Shown here piece after piece: positions 16,385-23,385 of a stretch of DNA of 23,394 nucleotides. Position numbers and translations under genes: made by a program. A model generated the notes under the pieces. The model was not told the DNA's origin, ran no database searches, and saw nothing but the letters and a program-made list of their open reading frames with translations. This DNA comes from Deltaproteobacteria bacterium (GTDB lineage: Bacteria; Desulfobacterota; DSM-4660; Desulfatiglandales; HGW-15). Numbering within the stretch: the stretch's first letter is position 1; each line of letters opens with the position of its first letter. The stretch covers positions 1-23,394 of the forward strand of contig JAFGDF010000223.1 of assembly GCA_016932235.1 (NCBI GenBank). The letters are read 5' to 3'.

Positions 16385-16401
16385 TTGGCACAGCTATTGC
16401 T
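16385..16401 (+). promoter_or_regulatory. Sigma-54 (-24/-12) promoter
   Basis: TTGGCAC-AGCTA-TTGCT matches the consensus TGGCAC-N5-TTGC without a mismatch and with correct spacing between GG and GC. The start of transcription would be near 16412, 50 nt before ATG 16462. A sigma-54 activator gene lies just upstream and divergent. Confidence 0.8.
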
Positions 16402-16461
16402 TTAGATGAAGATCTGATTATCAGATCATATCTTAAAAAGAAATATACTTCGGGAAAAAGC

Positions 16462-16692
16462 ATGCCTACAATAAGAGGAATAGTCCTGCCTGCTGATTGG
16501 GATGACAAAGGTAATATAAAAAATATCTTAATCTCAACTCCGAATGAGGAAGAATACTATATTACCAGCAACGAAAAATCAGAAATCTTGATGGACTTTT
16601 TGAGGCAGGAAGTTGAAGTTGTGGGTCCGGTAAGAGAAAATAAACATCAAAAAAGCATTACAATCCAAAATTTTTCCATCAAGCCTAGATAA
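16462..16692 (+). CDS. Small protein of unknown function, paralogue of the gene at 16919
   Basis: From ATG 16462 the product is 76 aa: a beta-rich domain with GIVLPADWDDKGNI, EYYITSNEKSEIL, a V/I-rich strand and a SITIQNFSI end. It aligns over its length with the 113-aa protein encoded at 16919 (GYIEADEWDDDDNV, EELLSFLGEDVEI, IIKVTGFEI). The strand pattern would suit a small OB-like barrel, but that is a guess. The frame is open back to GTG 16342, but the sigma-54 promoter lies inside that extension, and GGGA precedes ATG 16462, so I prefer the short form. Expression is probably sigma-54 dependent. Confidence 0.7.
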   Translation: MPTIRGIVLPADWDDKGNIKNILISTPNEEEYYITSNEKSEILMDFLRQEVEVVGPVRENKHQKSITIQNFSIKPR

Positions 16693-16813
16693 AACGATCG
16701 ATTAGTCAATGATTGAAACTACGGTGTATGCTGCGCCTATGGGAAAGATGGACTAAAAAGATCTGGTAAACAAAAATCGCAGTTTAATGAATTTCGTCGC
16801 AAGAATGTAAATA

Positions 16814-16842
16814 TTGACAATTAATTCTTAAGTAATGCTAAA
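16814..16842 (+). promoter_or_regulatory. Candidate sigma-70 promoter for the 16919 gene
   Basis: A perfect TTGACA (16814-16819) is followed after 17 bp by GCTAAA, a moderate -10 with 3 of 6 matches. The leader would be about 70 nt. If real, this second paralogue has its own promoter and does not depend only on sigma-54. Confidence 0.4.
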
Positions 16843-16918
16843 TGAATCCGGAAAATAATTTCGTTTTCCTGCCTTTATGGGAATACTCAATTTGGTCTAA
16901 GGAAAGGGTGGTAATAAA

Positions 16919-17260
16919 ATGTCAAGAAAATCAAAACCTAAAGAAATTATTATTAACGGCTATATTGAGGCAGATGAATGGGATGATGATGATAACGTCA
17001 TTGGCGCGAAAGTTGTCACTGATTATGAAGACTATTCAATAGAAATGAACGGGCTCGGAGAAGAACTGTTATCCTTTTTAGGCGAGGACGTCGAGATAAC
17101 CTGTACCGTAGAAGAGGAAAAGGATGGTTCAAAAATTATTAAGGTAACCGGCTTTGAAATACTGGCTGAAAATGAGGATGATTTTGATCTGGATTTCGAG
17201 GATGATTTTGATTTTGATGAAATGATGATTGATAACATGGAAGATGATTTCTTACATTAA
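16919..17260 (+). CDS. Small acidic protein of unknown function, paralogue of the gene at 16462
   Basis: This 113-aa protein has two parts. Residues of about 8-82 form the same beta-rich domain as the neighbour at 16462, with the shared pattern G-x-I/V-x-x-A-D-x-W-D-D and a closing I-x-V/I-x-x-F-x-I. Residues of about 85-113 are an extremely acidic tail of Asp, Glu and Phe (EDDFDLDFEDDFDFDE and so on). Such a tail could mimic nucleic acid or bind a basic partner; this is inference. AAGGGTGG lies before ATG 16919. It is followed at 40 bp by the DksA-like gene on the same strand. Confidence 0.8.
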   Translation: MSRKSKPKEIIINGYIEADEWDDDDNVIGAKVVTDYEDYSIEMNGLGEELLSFLGEDVEITCTVEEEKDGSKIIKVTGFEILAENEDDFDLDFEDDFDFDEMMIDNMEDDFLH

Positions 17261-17300
17261 ATAACTGTATGCTTTTTCAGGTTGATAAGAGGAGTTGAAT

Positions 17301-17759
17301 ATGGGAATCAAGAAAAAGCTATCGGATAATTCATATATTCAAGACCTGCCTTCCGATTATATTCCCAGCGATAAAGAACCTTACATGAATAAAAAGCAAC
17401 TCGAATATTTTAAACGCAAACTTCTTTCCTGGAGAGAAAAATTGCTCCGAGATTCATATGAAACCGTCGTCAAGCTGAAGGATGAAGGGGGCAGAGAGAC
17501 TGATATCCTTGACCAGGGTACGGTTGAGACAAACATGTCCTTGCATCTCAGGAATAGGGACAGGGATCGAAAACTGATCCAAAAGATAGATGATGCCCTG
17601 GAGCGTATCAAAATGGGGACATACGGGTATTGCGAAGAATCAGGAGAAGAGATAGGGTTAAATCGTCTTGAAGCACGACCTATCGCAAGACTCTGCCTAG
17701 AGGAACAGGAATTGAGAGAGAGGCGCGAAAGGGCCAGGCGAAACACACGCACGACCTGA
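17301..17759 (+). CDS. DksA/TraR-family protein with incomplete zinc site
   Basis: DksA-type proteins enter the RNA polymerase secondary channel and modulate initiation, often with ppGpp. From ATG 17301 (GAGGAG just upstream; TTG 17295 rejected) the protein is 152 aa. It shows a coiled coil with tip residues Asp68 and Asp71 (TDILDQG, where E. coli has DxxDxA), LRNRDRDRKLI (83-93), and GYCEESGEEIGLNRLEARPIARLC. Of the four zinc cysteines of E. coli DksA, the second is Ser114 and the fourth Glu135, leaving Cys111 and Cys132. That resembles zinc-independent DksA variants such as Pseudomonas DksA2. An N-terminal extension of about 28 aa precedes the usual start. Confidence 0.9.
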   Translation: MGIKKKLSDNSYIQDLPSDYIPSDKEPYMNKKQLEYFKRKLLSWREKLLRDSYETVVKLKDEGGRETDILDQGTVETNMSLHLRNRDRDRKLIQKIDDALERIKMGTYGYCEESGEEIGLNRLEARPIARLCLEEQELRERRERARRNTRTT

Positions 17760-17838
17760 ACCCATAGTATCTGTAATCCAGCATCTGTCGGTTACATCCA
17801 GCAGACTGCGAGGACGATCTAACTTTCGGAGAATAATA

Positions 17839-18060
17839 ATGAAAGATAAAGCACTGCCCTGTATCCAGTGTGGAAAACCGTTCATTGTAACAAGTATGGA
17901 ACAAGAAAAACTATCAAGCCGGGGTTTCGATATACCAAAAAGGTGCCCCGACTGCCGGAAAAACAAATCAAGAATATCAGGGGTTACTGAAGATTGGGAG
18001 CCAAGGGGAAAGAAACGGGTGAGCAGGAATAAGAAGTCCCGGTTTGAAGATAAATATTAA
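17839..18060 (+). CDS. Small zinc-ribbon protein
   Basis: The 73-aa protein has two CxxC knuckles, CIQC (8-11) and CPDC (about 36-39), separated by F-x-x-T/S-x-x-EQ and GFDIPKRCPDCR. This is the pattern of the 'probable zinc-ribbon' family (zf-trcl type). The C-terminus is basic (KKRVSRNKKSRF) and may bind nucleic acid. GGAG precedes the ATG. It lies 79 bp after the DksA-like gene on the same strand. The function is unknown. Confidence 0.85.
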   Translation: MKDKALPCIQCGKPFIVTSMEQEKLSSRGFDIPKRCPDCRKNKSRISGVTEDWEPRGKKRVSRNKKSRFEDKY

Positions 18061-18263
18061 TCATAGATACGATGATAACATGATGACGAGTGAAATCTCA
18101 TTGAATAATTTATAATATCTTTTAACCTTTTTACTTGATTTTTTTCGAAAAGAGTTATAGATGTTCATGGTCATTATATTTGCTACAAAGTGATATTTCA
18201 ACCTTATCAACTCTTGGTGTAGCAGATTTTGATAACTGTTTCATGGAGCTTATATGGACGCCG

Positions 18264-18680
18264 ATGAAAATCCTGACAATACAATCAAAAAAACCCATTG
18301 CTCAAAAGGAGTTTTTTGGTCGTGACGCCGGAATTAAATTCGCAGGTGTACACCTCCTTGTGGAGCTTTGGCATTCAAAACACCTCACTAACGCTCCCAA
18401 AATCAGGCGCATTCTTACACGGGCTATTGAGGCATGCGGTGCTACGATGCTCAGCATTGACCTCCACGTCTTCTCGCCAAACGGCGGAATATCCGGCGTA
18501 GCTGTTCTTAAAGAATCTCATATAAGTATTCATACGTGGCCGGAATTTGAATATGCGGCTCTGGATGTTTTTGTATGCGGCAGCATCAACCCACACCTTG
18601 CCGTAGATCACATAAAATCAGAATTCCAACCCAAAAAAATTGAAATAACTGAAATCAAGCGCGGGATACTGCCATGTTAA
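18264..18680 (+). CDS. speD: S-adenosylmethionine decarboxylase proenzyme
   Basis: SpeD makes decarboxylated S-adenosylmethionine, the aminopropyl donor for spermidine. The proenzyme cleaves itself to form a pyruvoyl group. The 138-aa protein from ATG 18264 carries ESHISIHTWPE with the cleavage Ser85, His90, Glu94 and Cys105 (DVFVCG), matching Ser63, His68, Glu72 and Cys83 of the Thermotoga enzyme by spacing. The start is uncertain: ATG 18243 is in frame and the frame is open back to 18135, but the family usually begins close to the IKFAGVHLLVEL strand. It overlaps speE by 7 bp. The 200 bp ahead contain TATAAT (18111-18116) without a good -35. Confidence 0.92.
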   Translation: MKILTIQSKKPIAQKEFFGRDAGIKFAGVHLLVELWHSKHLTNAPKIRRILTRAIEACGATMLSIDLHVFSPNGGISGVAVLKESHISIHTWPEFEYAALDVFVCGSINPHLAVDHIKSEFQPKKIEITEIKRGILPC

Positions 18681-19528
18681 AAAACCCTGAATGGATAAGT
18701 GAAAAATGGAAAAATATTGAAATCCGCTACAGGGTAAAGGAAGTCCTTAATGAAATCCAAACCGATTTCCAGCATCTATTGCTTGTTGAGACATACGAGT
18801 TCGGCAAAATGCTTCAACTTGATGGGCTTGTGCAAACAACAATGAAAGATGAGTTCATTTACCATGAAATGATCACTCACGTCCCGTTGCTGTCTCACCC
18901 CGAACCGGAAAAGATCTTGATTATTGGCGGTGGAGACGGCGGTGTCCTGAGAGAAGTATTGAAGCATGAAAAGGTTGTCAAAGCCACTATGGTGGAAATC
19001 GATTCAACCGTCGTTGAATTCTGCAAAGAATATTTGTCGTCAATTAATGGTGGAGCTTTCAAGGATAAACGAACTGATCTCGTTATTGCCGACGGATCTC
19101 AATTCCTTAAAGACTTAAAAGCTGAATACGATATAATAATTGTAGATTCGCCGGATCCTGTTGGCCCGGCGCAGATCCTTTTTTCCGAAGAGTTCTACAG
19201 GGACATTCACAGGGCACTAAAACCTGGCGGCATTATGGTTCGCCAGTCAGGATCTGTCCATTTGCAGGAAAGTGAACAGATTGAGGCGCATAAACTTTTA
19301 AAGAATATTTTTAAATTTACAGCCTTTTACACATACACGGTTCCCACATACATTGGGGGACTTTTTTCCACCGTATTCTGTTCGGACCTCGTCGATCCCC
19401 TGAAGCCAGCCTTAAATGAATTATCTCTAAAGTTCCAAAACAAAAATCTGGAAACAAAATATTACAGCCCTGAACAGCATTACTGTGCATTCCGCCTGCC
19501 GCCATTCATGGAGAAAAGATATCGATGA
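18674..19528 (+). CDS. speE: Spermidine synthase (polyamine aminopropyltransferase)
   Basis: SpeE transfers the aminopropyl group from decarboxylated S-adenosylmethionine to putrescine. The 284-aa protein has the N-terminal beta segment (LLLVETYEFGKMLQLDG), YHEM (63-66), the nucleotide-binding GGGDGG (85-90), MVEID (106-110) and catalytic DSPDPVGPA (158-166). Its ATG lies within the last codons of speD (ATGTTAA), and its TGA overlaps the next gene's ATG, so translation of the three genes is probably coupled. Confidence 0.95.
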   Translation: MLKNPEWISEKWKNIEIRYRVKEVLNEIQTDFQHLLLVETYEFGKMLQLDGLVQTTMKDEFIYHEMITHVPLLSHPEPEKILIIGGGDGGVLREVLKHEKVVKATMVEIDSTVVEFCKEYLSSINGGAFKDKRTDLVIADGSQFLKDLKAEYDIIIVDSPDPVGPAQILFSEEFYRDIHRALKPGGIMVRQSGSVHLQESEQIEAHKLLKNIFKFTAFYTYTVPTYIGGLFSTVFCSDLVDPLKPALNELSLKFQNKNLETKYYSPEQHYCAFRLPPFMEKRYR

Positions 19529-19932
19529 AGACAATATTAAAAGAAAAAATGGAAATGATGGACAGAGAGCGACCTGAAACTCTCTTTGGTTGTGAATTGA
19601 TACTGGATCTTTATGAATGTGATCGCCGTTTAATCTCTTCCGACAAATCCATACAGAAATTTGCTCGTGATCTCTGCGCTGTAATAGAGATGAAACCTTA
19701 TGGAGAGCCCCTTACGCCATACTTTGGAGAAAATCAGGAACATACCAAAGGTTATTCACTTATCCAGTTTATAGAAACAAGCTCCATTACCGGCCATTTT
19801 TCTGAAAAAACAGGATCGGCCTATATTAATATCTTTTCATGCAAGGAATATGACGTCGATACTGCTGAAAATTTTACAAAAAAATTTTTTAAGGCAAAAC
19901 GTGTTAATTCACGTTTTATAATAAGGAATTAA
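19525..19932 (+). CDS. Divergent SpeD-like pyruvoyl enzyme homologue
   Basis: This 135-aa protein shares the SpeD fold pattern: GCELILDLYECD near the N-terminus matches the GxHLLxxLxxC strand, GYSLIQFIETSSITGHF matches the cleavage region, and AYINIFSCKEYD matches the DVFxCG strand. Ser86, His91 and Cys106 have exactly the spacing (+5, +20) of the catalytic Ser, His and Cys of SpeD, so self-cleavage to a pyruvoyl enzyme is plausible. The HTWPE substrate motif is missing. SpeD homologues that decarboxylate arginine or ornithine have been described, and this one may supply putrescine, which no other gene here would make. That activity is inferred. The ATG overlaps the speE stop (ATGA). Confidence 0.75.
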   Translation: MKTILKEKMEMMDRERPETLFGCELILDLYECDRRLISSDKSIQKFARDLCAVIEMKPYGEPLTPYFGENQEHTKGYSLIQFIETSSITGHFSEKTGSAYINIFSCKEYDVDTAENFTKKFFKAKRVNSRFIIRN

Positions 19933-20315
19933 ATTATATACACCGTATCTTCATTTCCCAATCACTCCTTAAAATCACATAGACATGTACTTATCCGGCT
20001 GAACATCCAAAATCTTCACAAAATAAATTTGAACCAATCCCTTGACAAATTTTGAATTATGATTAAAGAAAAAAGTAATTTTCAATCAGGATATCTTTCT
20101 TTTAGCTTCAATTTCATCTTTAATTATCAATTAAATAAATTAACATCAATAACAGGATGGGAGTTCAGAACAACAGACCTTTATTATATGCGCATGCCGG
20201 ATTTTGTCCAACGGGCTCATCCCAAGATTTAAACTTTTATAATGTCACGCCATTAATTAAATTAGAGAGGTGAATGGCATCAATAGGGAAATTCAAATAA
20301 AGGAGGTTTAACCAA
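19933..20315. other. AT-rich intergenic region before the NEW3-ABC operon
   Basis: No gene of normal size is visible. TATAAT (20238-20243) is a perfect -10 about 75 bp before the next gene, though its -35 is poor. TTGACA (20042-20047) has no -10 at the right distance. An eight-codon frame (20274-20300) with its own GAGAGG directly precedes the next ribosome binding site. Confidence 0.45.
20274..20300 (+). CDS. Possible leader micro-ORF of eight codons
   Basis: ATG 20274 follows GAGAGGTGA and encodes MASIGKFK before TAA. The stop touches AGGAGGT, the ribosome binding site of the 20316 gene, so translation of the micro-ORF could affect access to that site. There are no runs of one amino acid as in classic attenuators, and it may be chance. 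Confidence 0.2.
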   Translation: MASIGKFK

Positions 20316-21530
20316 ATGCGTTTCACGAAAATCGATAAATTTGTAATGTGTCCTATTCTTATTATCTTAACACTGACCCTTATCATTCATTCAACCTATG
20401 CTGAAGAATCCAAAAAGGAATTACCGCTCCGTGCCATGAGTATCGCCCCCCTGTATCCGATCGTTATTGTGCCCGAAGAAGAAGACGTGAGCGTTGATAT
20501 TATAGTCCGTAACGGAGGGAGGCAGGATGAGACTATTGGCCTTTCCATAACATCAATACCAAAGGGCTGGAATGCATGGTTCAAGACATACAACTTCAAG
20601 ATCGGCGGCATTTCTGTGGAAAGCGACAGCACAAAAAATGTTTCCTTTAATGCCGAACCTGAAGAAGGAACCGGACCAGGCAAATATATATTCCCTATAA
20701 AAGCCTCTACCAAGGACGGCGAACTCACATCCACTACAGAACTCATTATTACTGTGGAAAGCAAAGAAAAAGAAGAGAAAAAAGACAAGGGCGTTAAAAT
20801 CACCACATCTTATCCGGTTCTCAAGGGGCCTACTGATGCCGAATTCGAGTTCTCCATTGACGTGGAAAACAAAACCGATGAGGAAGCAATATTCAACTTG
20901 GCCTACGATGGACCCAAAAACTGGGACGTTAATTTCAAACCCTCTTATGAGGATAAATATTTCTCAAGCCTGCGGATCAAGGGAGGACAGAGCCAGAGCA
21001 TGGCCGTGCAGGTAAAACCTTACGCATTATCGGAACCTGGAGAATATCCCATCAAAATCAAGGTCAGTTCCGATAAAGCACAGGGAGAAGCAACACTGAG
21101 TGTGGTTCTTACAGGTACTTTTAAGCTTGATGCAGGCACTGCCGATGGTTTGCTCTCGTTGAACACCTATCAGGGTAAAAGTGCCAACATGTCATTCTAT
21201 GTCAAAAATAACGGATCTGCCTCTCAAAACGATATTAAATTTCTCACCTTTAAACCGGAAAATTGGAAGGTTGAGTTTTCACCTGAAAAGATCGATACGC
21301 TTTCCCCTGGAGAATTAAAACAGGTGGAAATGACGATCACTCCAGCAGAGCAGGCCCTTGTGGGTGACTATTCTGTCGGTGTAAATGTGGAGGGTGAAAA
21401 AAGCGCCAAGAATCTCGAGTTCAGGGTTACAGTGAAGGTTTCAACTGCCTGGGGATGGATCGGGCTGATTATTATTGTAGCAGTCGTGGTCGGTCTGGTC
21501 TTTCTCTTTGTTCGCATGGGGAGGCGGTAA
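20316..21530 (+). CDS. Membrane-anchored exported protein with repeated NEW3-type Ig-like domains
   Basis: The 404-aa protein has an N-terminal signal or anchor (about 10-29, cleavage plausible after TYA), three repeats of a beta-sandwich domain of about 110 aa, each with a phrase like PKGWNAWF, PKNWDVNF or PENWKVEF followed by a G-x-Y segment (GKYIFPIKAS, GEYPIKIKVS, GDYSVGVNVE), and a C-terminal membrane segment (about 379-397) ending in RMGRR. This is the COG1470 / NEW3 (alpha-galactosidase-associated) layout. It is probably held outside the inner membrane and could bind substrate for, or be structurally coupled to, the ABC exporter encoded 2 bp downstream. AGGAGGT precedes ATG 20316 by 8 nt. 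Confidence 0.85.
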   Translation: MRFTKIDKFVMCPILIILTLTLIIHSTYAEESKKELPLRAMSIAPLYPIVIVPEEEDVSVDIIVRNGGRQDETIGLSITSIPKGWNAWFKTYNFKIGGISVESDSTKNVSFNAEPEEGTGPGKYIFPIKASTKDGELTSTTELIITVESKEKEEKKDKGVKITTSYPVLKGPTDAEFEFSIDVENKTDEEAIFNLAYDGPKNWDVNFKPSYEDKYFSSLRIKGGQSQSMAVQVKPYALSEPGEYPIKIKVSSDKAQGEATLSVVLTGTFKLDAGTADGLLSLNTYQGKSANMSFYVKNNGSASQNDIKFLTFKPENWKVEFSPEKIDTLSPGELKQVEMTITPAEQALVGDYSVGVNVEGEKSAKNLEFRVTVKVSTAWGWIGLIIIVAVVVGLVFLFVRMGRR

Positions 21531-21532
21531 TC

Positions 21533-22285
21533 ATGGAAGATGGGAACATTATCGAAACGTTCGATCTGACTAAAAATTATCCCAACCAGACAGCAGTGAA
21601 CAATCTCTCTTTCAGCGTGAAGGAAGGGGAAATATTCGGATTTCTGGGTCCGAATGGTGCTGGAAAGACAACGACATTGCTTATGCTTCTGGGACTAAGC
21701 CAGCCATCGAATGGGTATGCCAGGGTATGCGGGATCGATCCGGTCCGCAACGCCCGCCAGGTAAAAACCCTGGTGGGATACTTGCCTGAAAATGTCGGCT
21801 TCTATGAAGACATGGATGCAATTCAAAGCCTTGAGTATATAGCCGAACTAAATGGGACTGGAGAAAGCAGGAGCATGGGGAAAATCTCTGAAGTTTTGGA
21901 TATGGTAGGTCTCTCAGAAGATAAAAATAAAAAAGTCGGGAAATATTCAAGGGGTATGAAGCAACGCCTGGGCATTGCCGAGGTCCTCTTGAAAGACCCC
22001 AAAGTCATGTTTCTCGACGAACCCACACTGGGTCTTGACCCTGACGGCGCCCTGAAACTCATTGATCTTATTCAATCGCTGAATAGAGAGAGAAACATCA
22101 GCGTTTTACTTTCATCTCATCACCTTCAACAGGTCCAAAAAATATCCCACCGTGTGGGTATTATGATCAGAGGAAAGATGGTCGCAGAAGGGCCAATTGA
22201 GTCCCTGGCCAGGGAAAAGTTTGGTGTCGATGGAGGAGAATACAGTCTGGAAGAGATCTACATGAAATACTTCCAGGAGGTTTAA
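21533..22285 (+). CDS. ABC-2 type transporter ATPase (CcmA/NosF-like)
   Basis: From ATG 21533 (GGGGAGG upstream) the protein has 250 aa with Walker A GPNGAGKTT (39-47), Q-loop region YLPENVGFYEDM, a signature YSRGMKQR (138-145) with Arg for the usual Ser-Gly start, Walker B VMFLDEP (158-164) with TLGLDP, and H-loop LLSSHHLQ. It drives export or membrane remodelling with the following permease, with which it is tightly linked (2-bp gap). A longer frame from TTG 21455 lies inside the previous gene and is rejected. Confidence 0.93.
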   Translation: MEDGNIIETFDLTKNYPNQTAVNNLSFSVKEGEIFGFLGPNGAGKTTTLLMLLGLSQPSNGYARVCGIDPVRNARQVKTLVGYLPENVGFYEDMDAIQSLEYIAELNGTGESRSMGKISEVLDMVGLSEDKNKKVGKYSRGMKQRLGIAEVLLKDPKVMFLDEPTLGLDPDGALKLIDLIQSLNRERNISVLLSSHHLQQVQKISHRVGIMIRGKMVAEGPIESLAREKFGVDGGEYSLEEIYMKYFQEV

Positions 22286-22287
22286 TC

Positions 22288-23247
22288 ATGCAAGATATTT
22301 TCGCCGTTTATAAAAAAGAAATTTCTGATCACTTCAGCAGTTATCGTTTTGTTATTCTCTTCGCCCTTATCGCGATGGTAAGCCTCATCACAAGCTATAT
22401 GGCGGGGTTAAATATAAAAGAGAACCTTGAGGGTGTGGCAAAGCCTAAATTCATATTTCTTATGCTTTACAACACCACCGGCACTATGTTTTCAATGGTT
22501 CAATTCGTGGCTTTCTTCGGGCCTCTTATCGGCATTGTGCTGGGTTTTGATTCCATCAATCGCGAGAGGTCAGAAGGGACCTTAATAAAAATAATATCCC
22601 AGCCTATTTACCGAGACGCGATCATCAACGGAAAATTTCTCGCAGGAATGACCACGATCAGTATTATGCTGGTGTCCACCGTGATGGTAATCTCAGGATT
22701 GGGCCTGATGTTGTTAGGTATCGTTCCCGGCGTCGAAGAGATATGGCGACTTTTGATTTTTGTCATCGTCAGTGTATTTTATATCTCTTTCTGGCTTGGG
22801 TTATCCATCCTATTTTCAATATTTTTTAAAAGCGTCGCTACCTCTGCGCTGGCAGCAGTGGCACTATGGATATTCCTTTCGTTTTTCGTGTCCTTGGGAG
22901 CAAGCGTAGTGGCTGATATGATTGCGCCCATAGATACTGTTGGCCCTAAAAGATCTGAAATCCTAATAAAAAATATCAGGATTAAAGATTTTATTTCACT
23001 ATTCTCGCCGATGTCTCTTTTCAGTAATGCCTCCGCAACCATCGTTGATCCTATGCGAAACACAACGGATTCACTTGTGCTTATGGGCCCTATGGAGAAA
23101 ATCTCGGCAGGCAGGTTCCAGAATCCCCTGCCTATTTTGCAGAGCATACTGGTAGTTTACCCATATATGGTGATCCTTATTGCCCTGACACTGGTTTGTT
23201 TTTCAATTTCATATTTTATCTTTATGGTGCAGGAGATCAGAAAATAG
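22288..23247 (+). CDS. ABC-2 type transporter permease (NosY-like)
   Basis: This 319-aa integral membrane protein has about six hydrophobic segments: one near residues 21-40, a large gap to LIGIVLGFDSINRERSEGTL (the conserved ABC-2 loop that precedes GK-x-L), then four segments in the middle and a last one near 291-313. It resembles NosY-type permeases, which work with a NosF-like ATPase and an exported partner. AGGAGGT lies before ATG 22288. The substrate is unknown. Together with the NEW3-domain protein it forms a three-gene operon. Confidence 0.92.
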   Translation: MQDIFAVYKKEISDHFSSYRFVILFALIAMVSLITSYMAGLNIKENLEGVAKPKFIFLMLYNTTGTMFSMVQFVAFFGPLIGIVLGFDSINRERSEGTLIKIISQPIYRDAIINGKFLAGMTTISIMLVSTVMVISGLGLMLLGIVPGVEEIWRLLIFVIVSVFYISFWLGLSILFSIFFKSVATSALAAVALWIFLSFFVSLGASVVADMIAPIDTVGPKRSEILIKNIRIKDFISLFSPMSLFSNASATIVDPMRNTTDSLVLMGPMEKISAGRFQNPLPILQSILVVYPYMVILIALTLVCFSISYFIFMVQEIRK

Positions 23248-23253
23248 CAAAAT

Positions 23254-23385
23254 ATGAACGGAGTGAATTATTCTATTTCAATCCAGCTTTGTCCGGTTAG
23301 GAAATTACATTATTCAGTTGTCGGAATCGCGGCATGGGGAGCTCTTTTTATCGGCGAAAACCTTAGAAGCAGGATAATTGCATAA
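23254..23385 (+). CDS. Doubtful small ORF after the ABC permease
   Basis: A 43-codon frame from ATG 23254 to TAA 23385, with a mildly hydrophobic stretch (VVGIAAWGALFIG), follows the permease by 6 bp. It has no ribosome binding site and I recognise no family. It may be chance or the remnant of a further operon gene. Confidence 0.2.
   Translation: MNGVNYSISIQLCPVRKLHYSVVGIAAWGALFIGENLRSRIIA

Larger units (their letters stand above)
15985..16461. other. Regulatory intergenic region between the sigma-54 activator and the first small gene
   Basis: This stretch of about 480 bp holds a CCGGAC direct repeat (16066-16071 and 16081-16086) flanking TATAAT, a small structured segment ending in a terminator-like hairpin, and a sigma-54 promoter near the right end. 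The frame open from GTG 16342 crosses that promoter but is probably not translated there. Confidence 0.6.

Noticed and set aside
16342..16461. 40-codon N-terminal extension of the first small paralogue from GTG 16342
   Set aside because: It has no ribosome binding site, contains a perfect sigma-54 promoter, and has no counterpart in the paralogue at 16919.
17032..17238. Ser/Lys-rich minus-strand frame
   Set aside because: It is the antisense of the Asp-rich tail of the acidic small protein, which explains its repetitive composition.
20042..20063. TTGACA followed by TATGAT as a promoter
   Set aside because: The spacer is only about 10 bp, far too short for sigma-70.
21455..21532. Longer form of the ABC ATPase from TTG 21455
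   Set aside because: It overlaps the membrane segment of the upstream gene in another frame, while ATG 21533 has a strong ribosome binding site and matches the family start.
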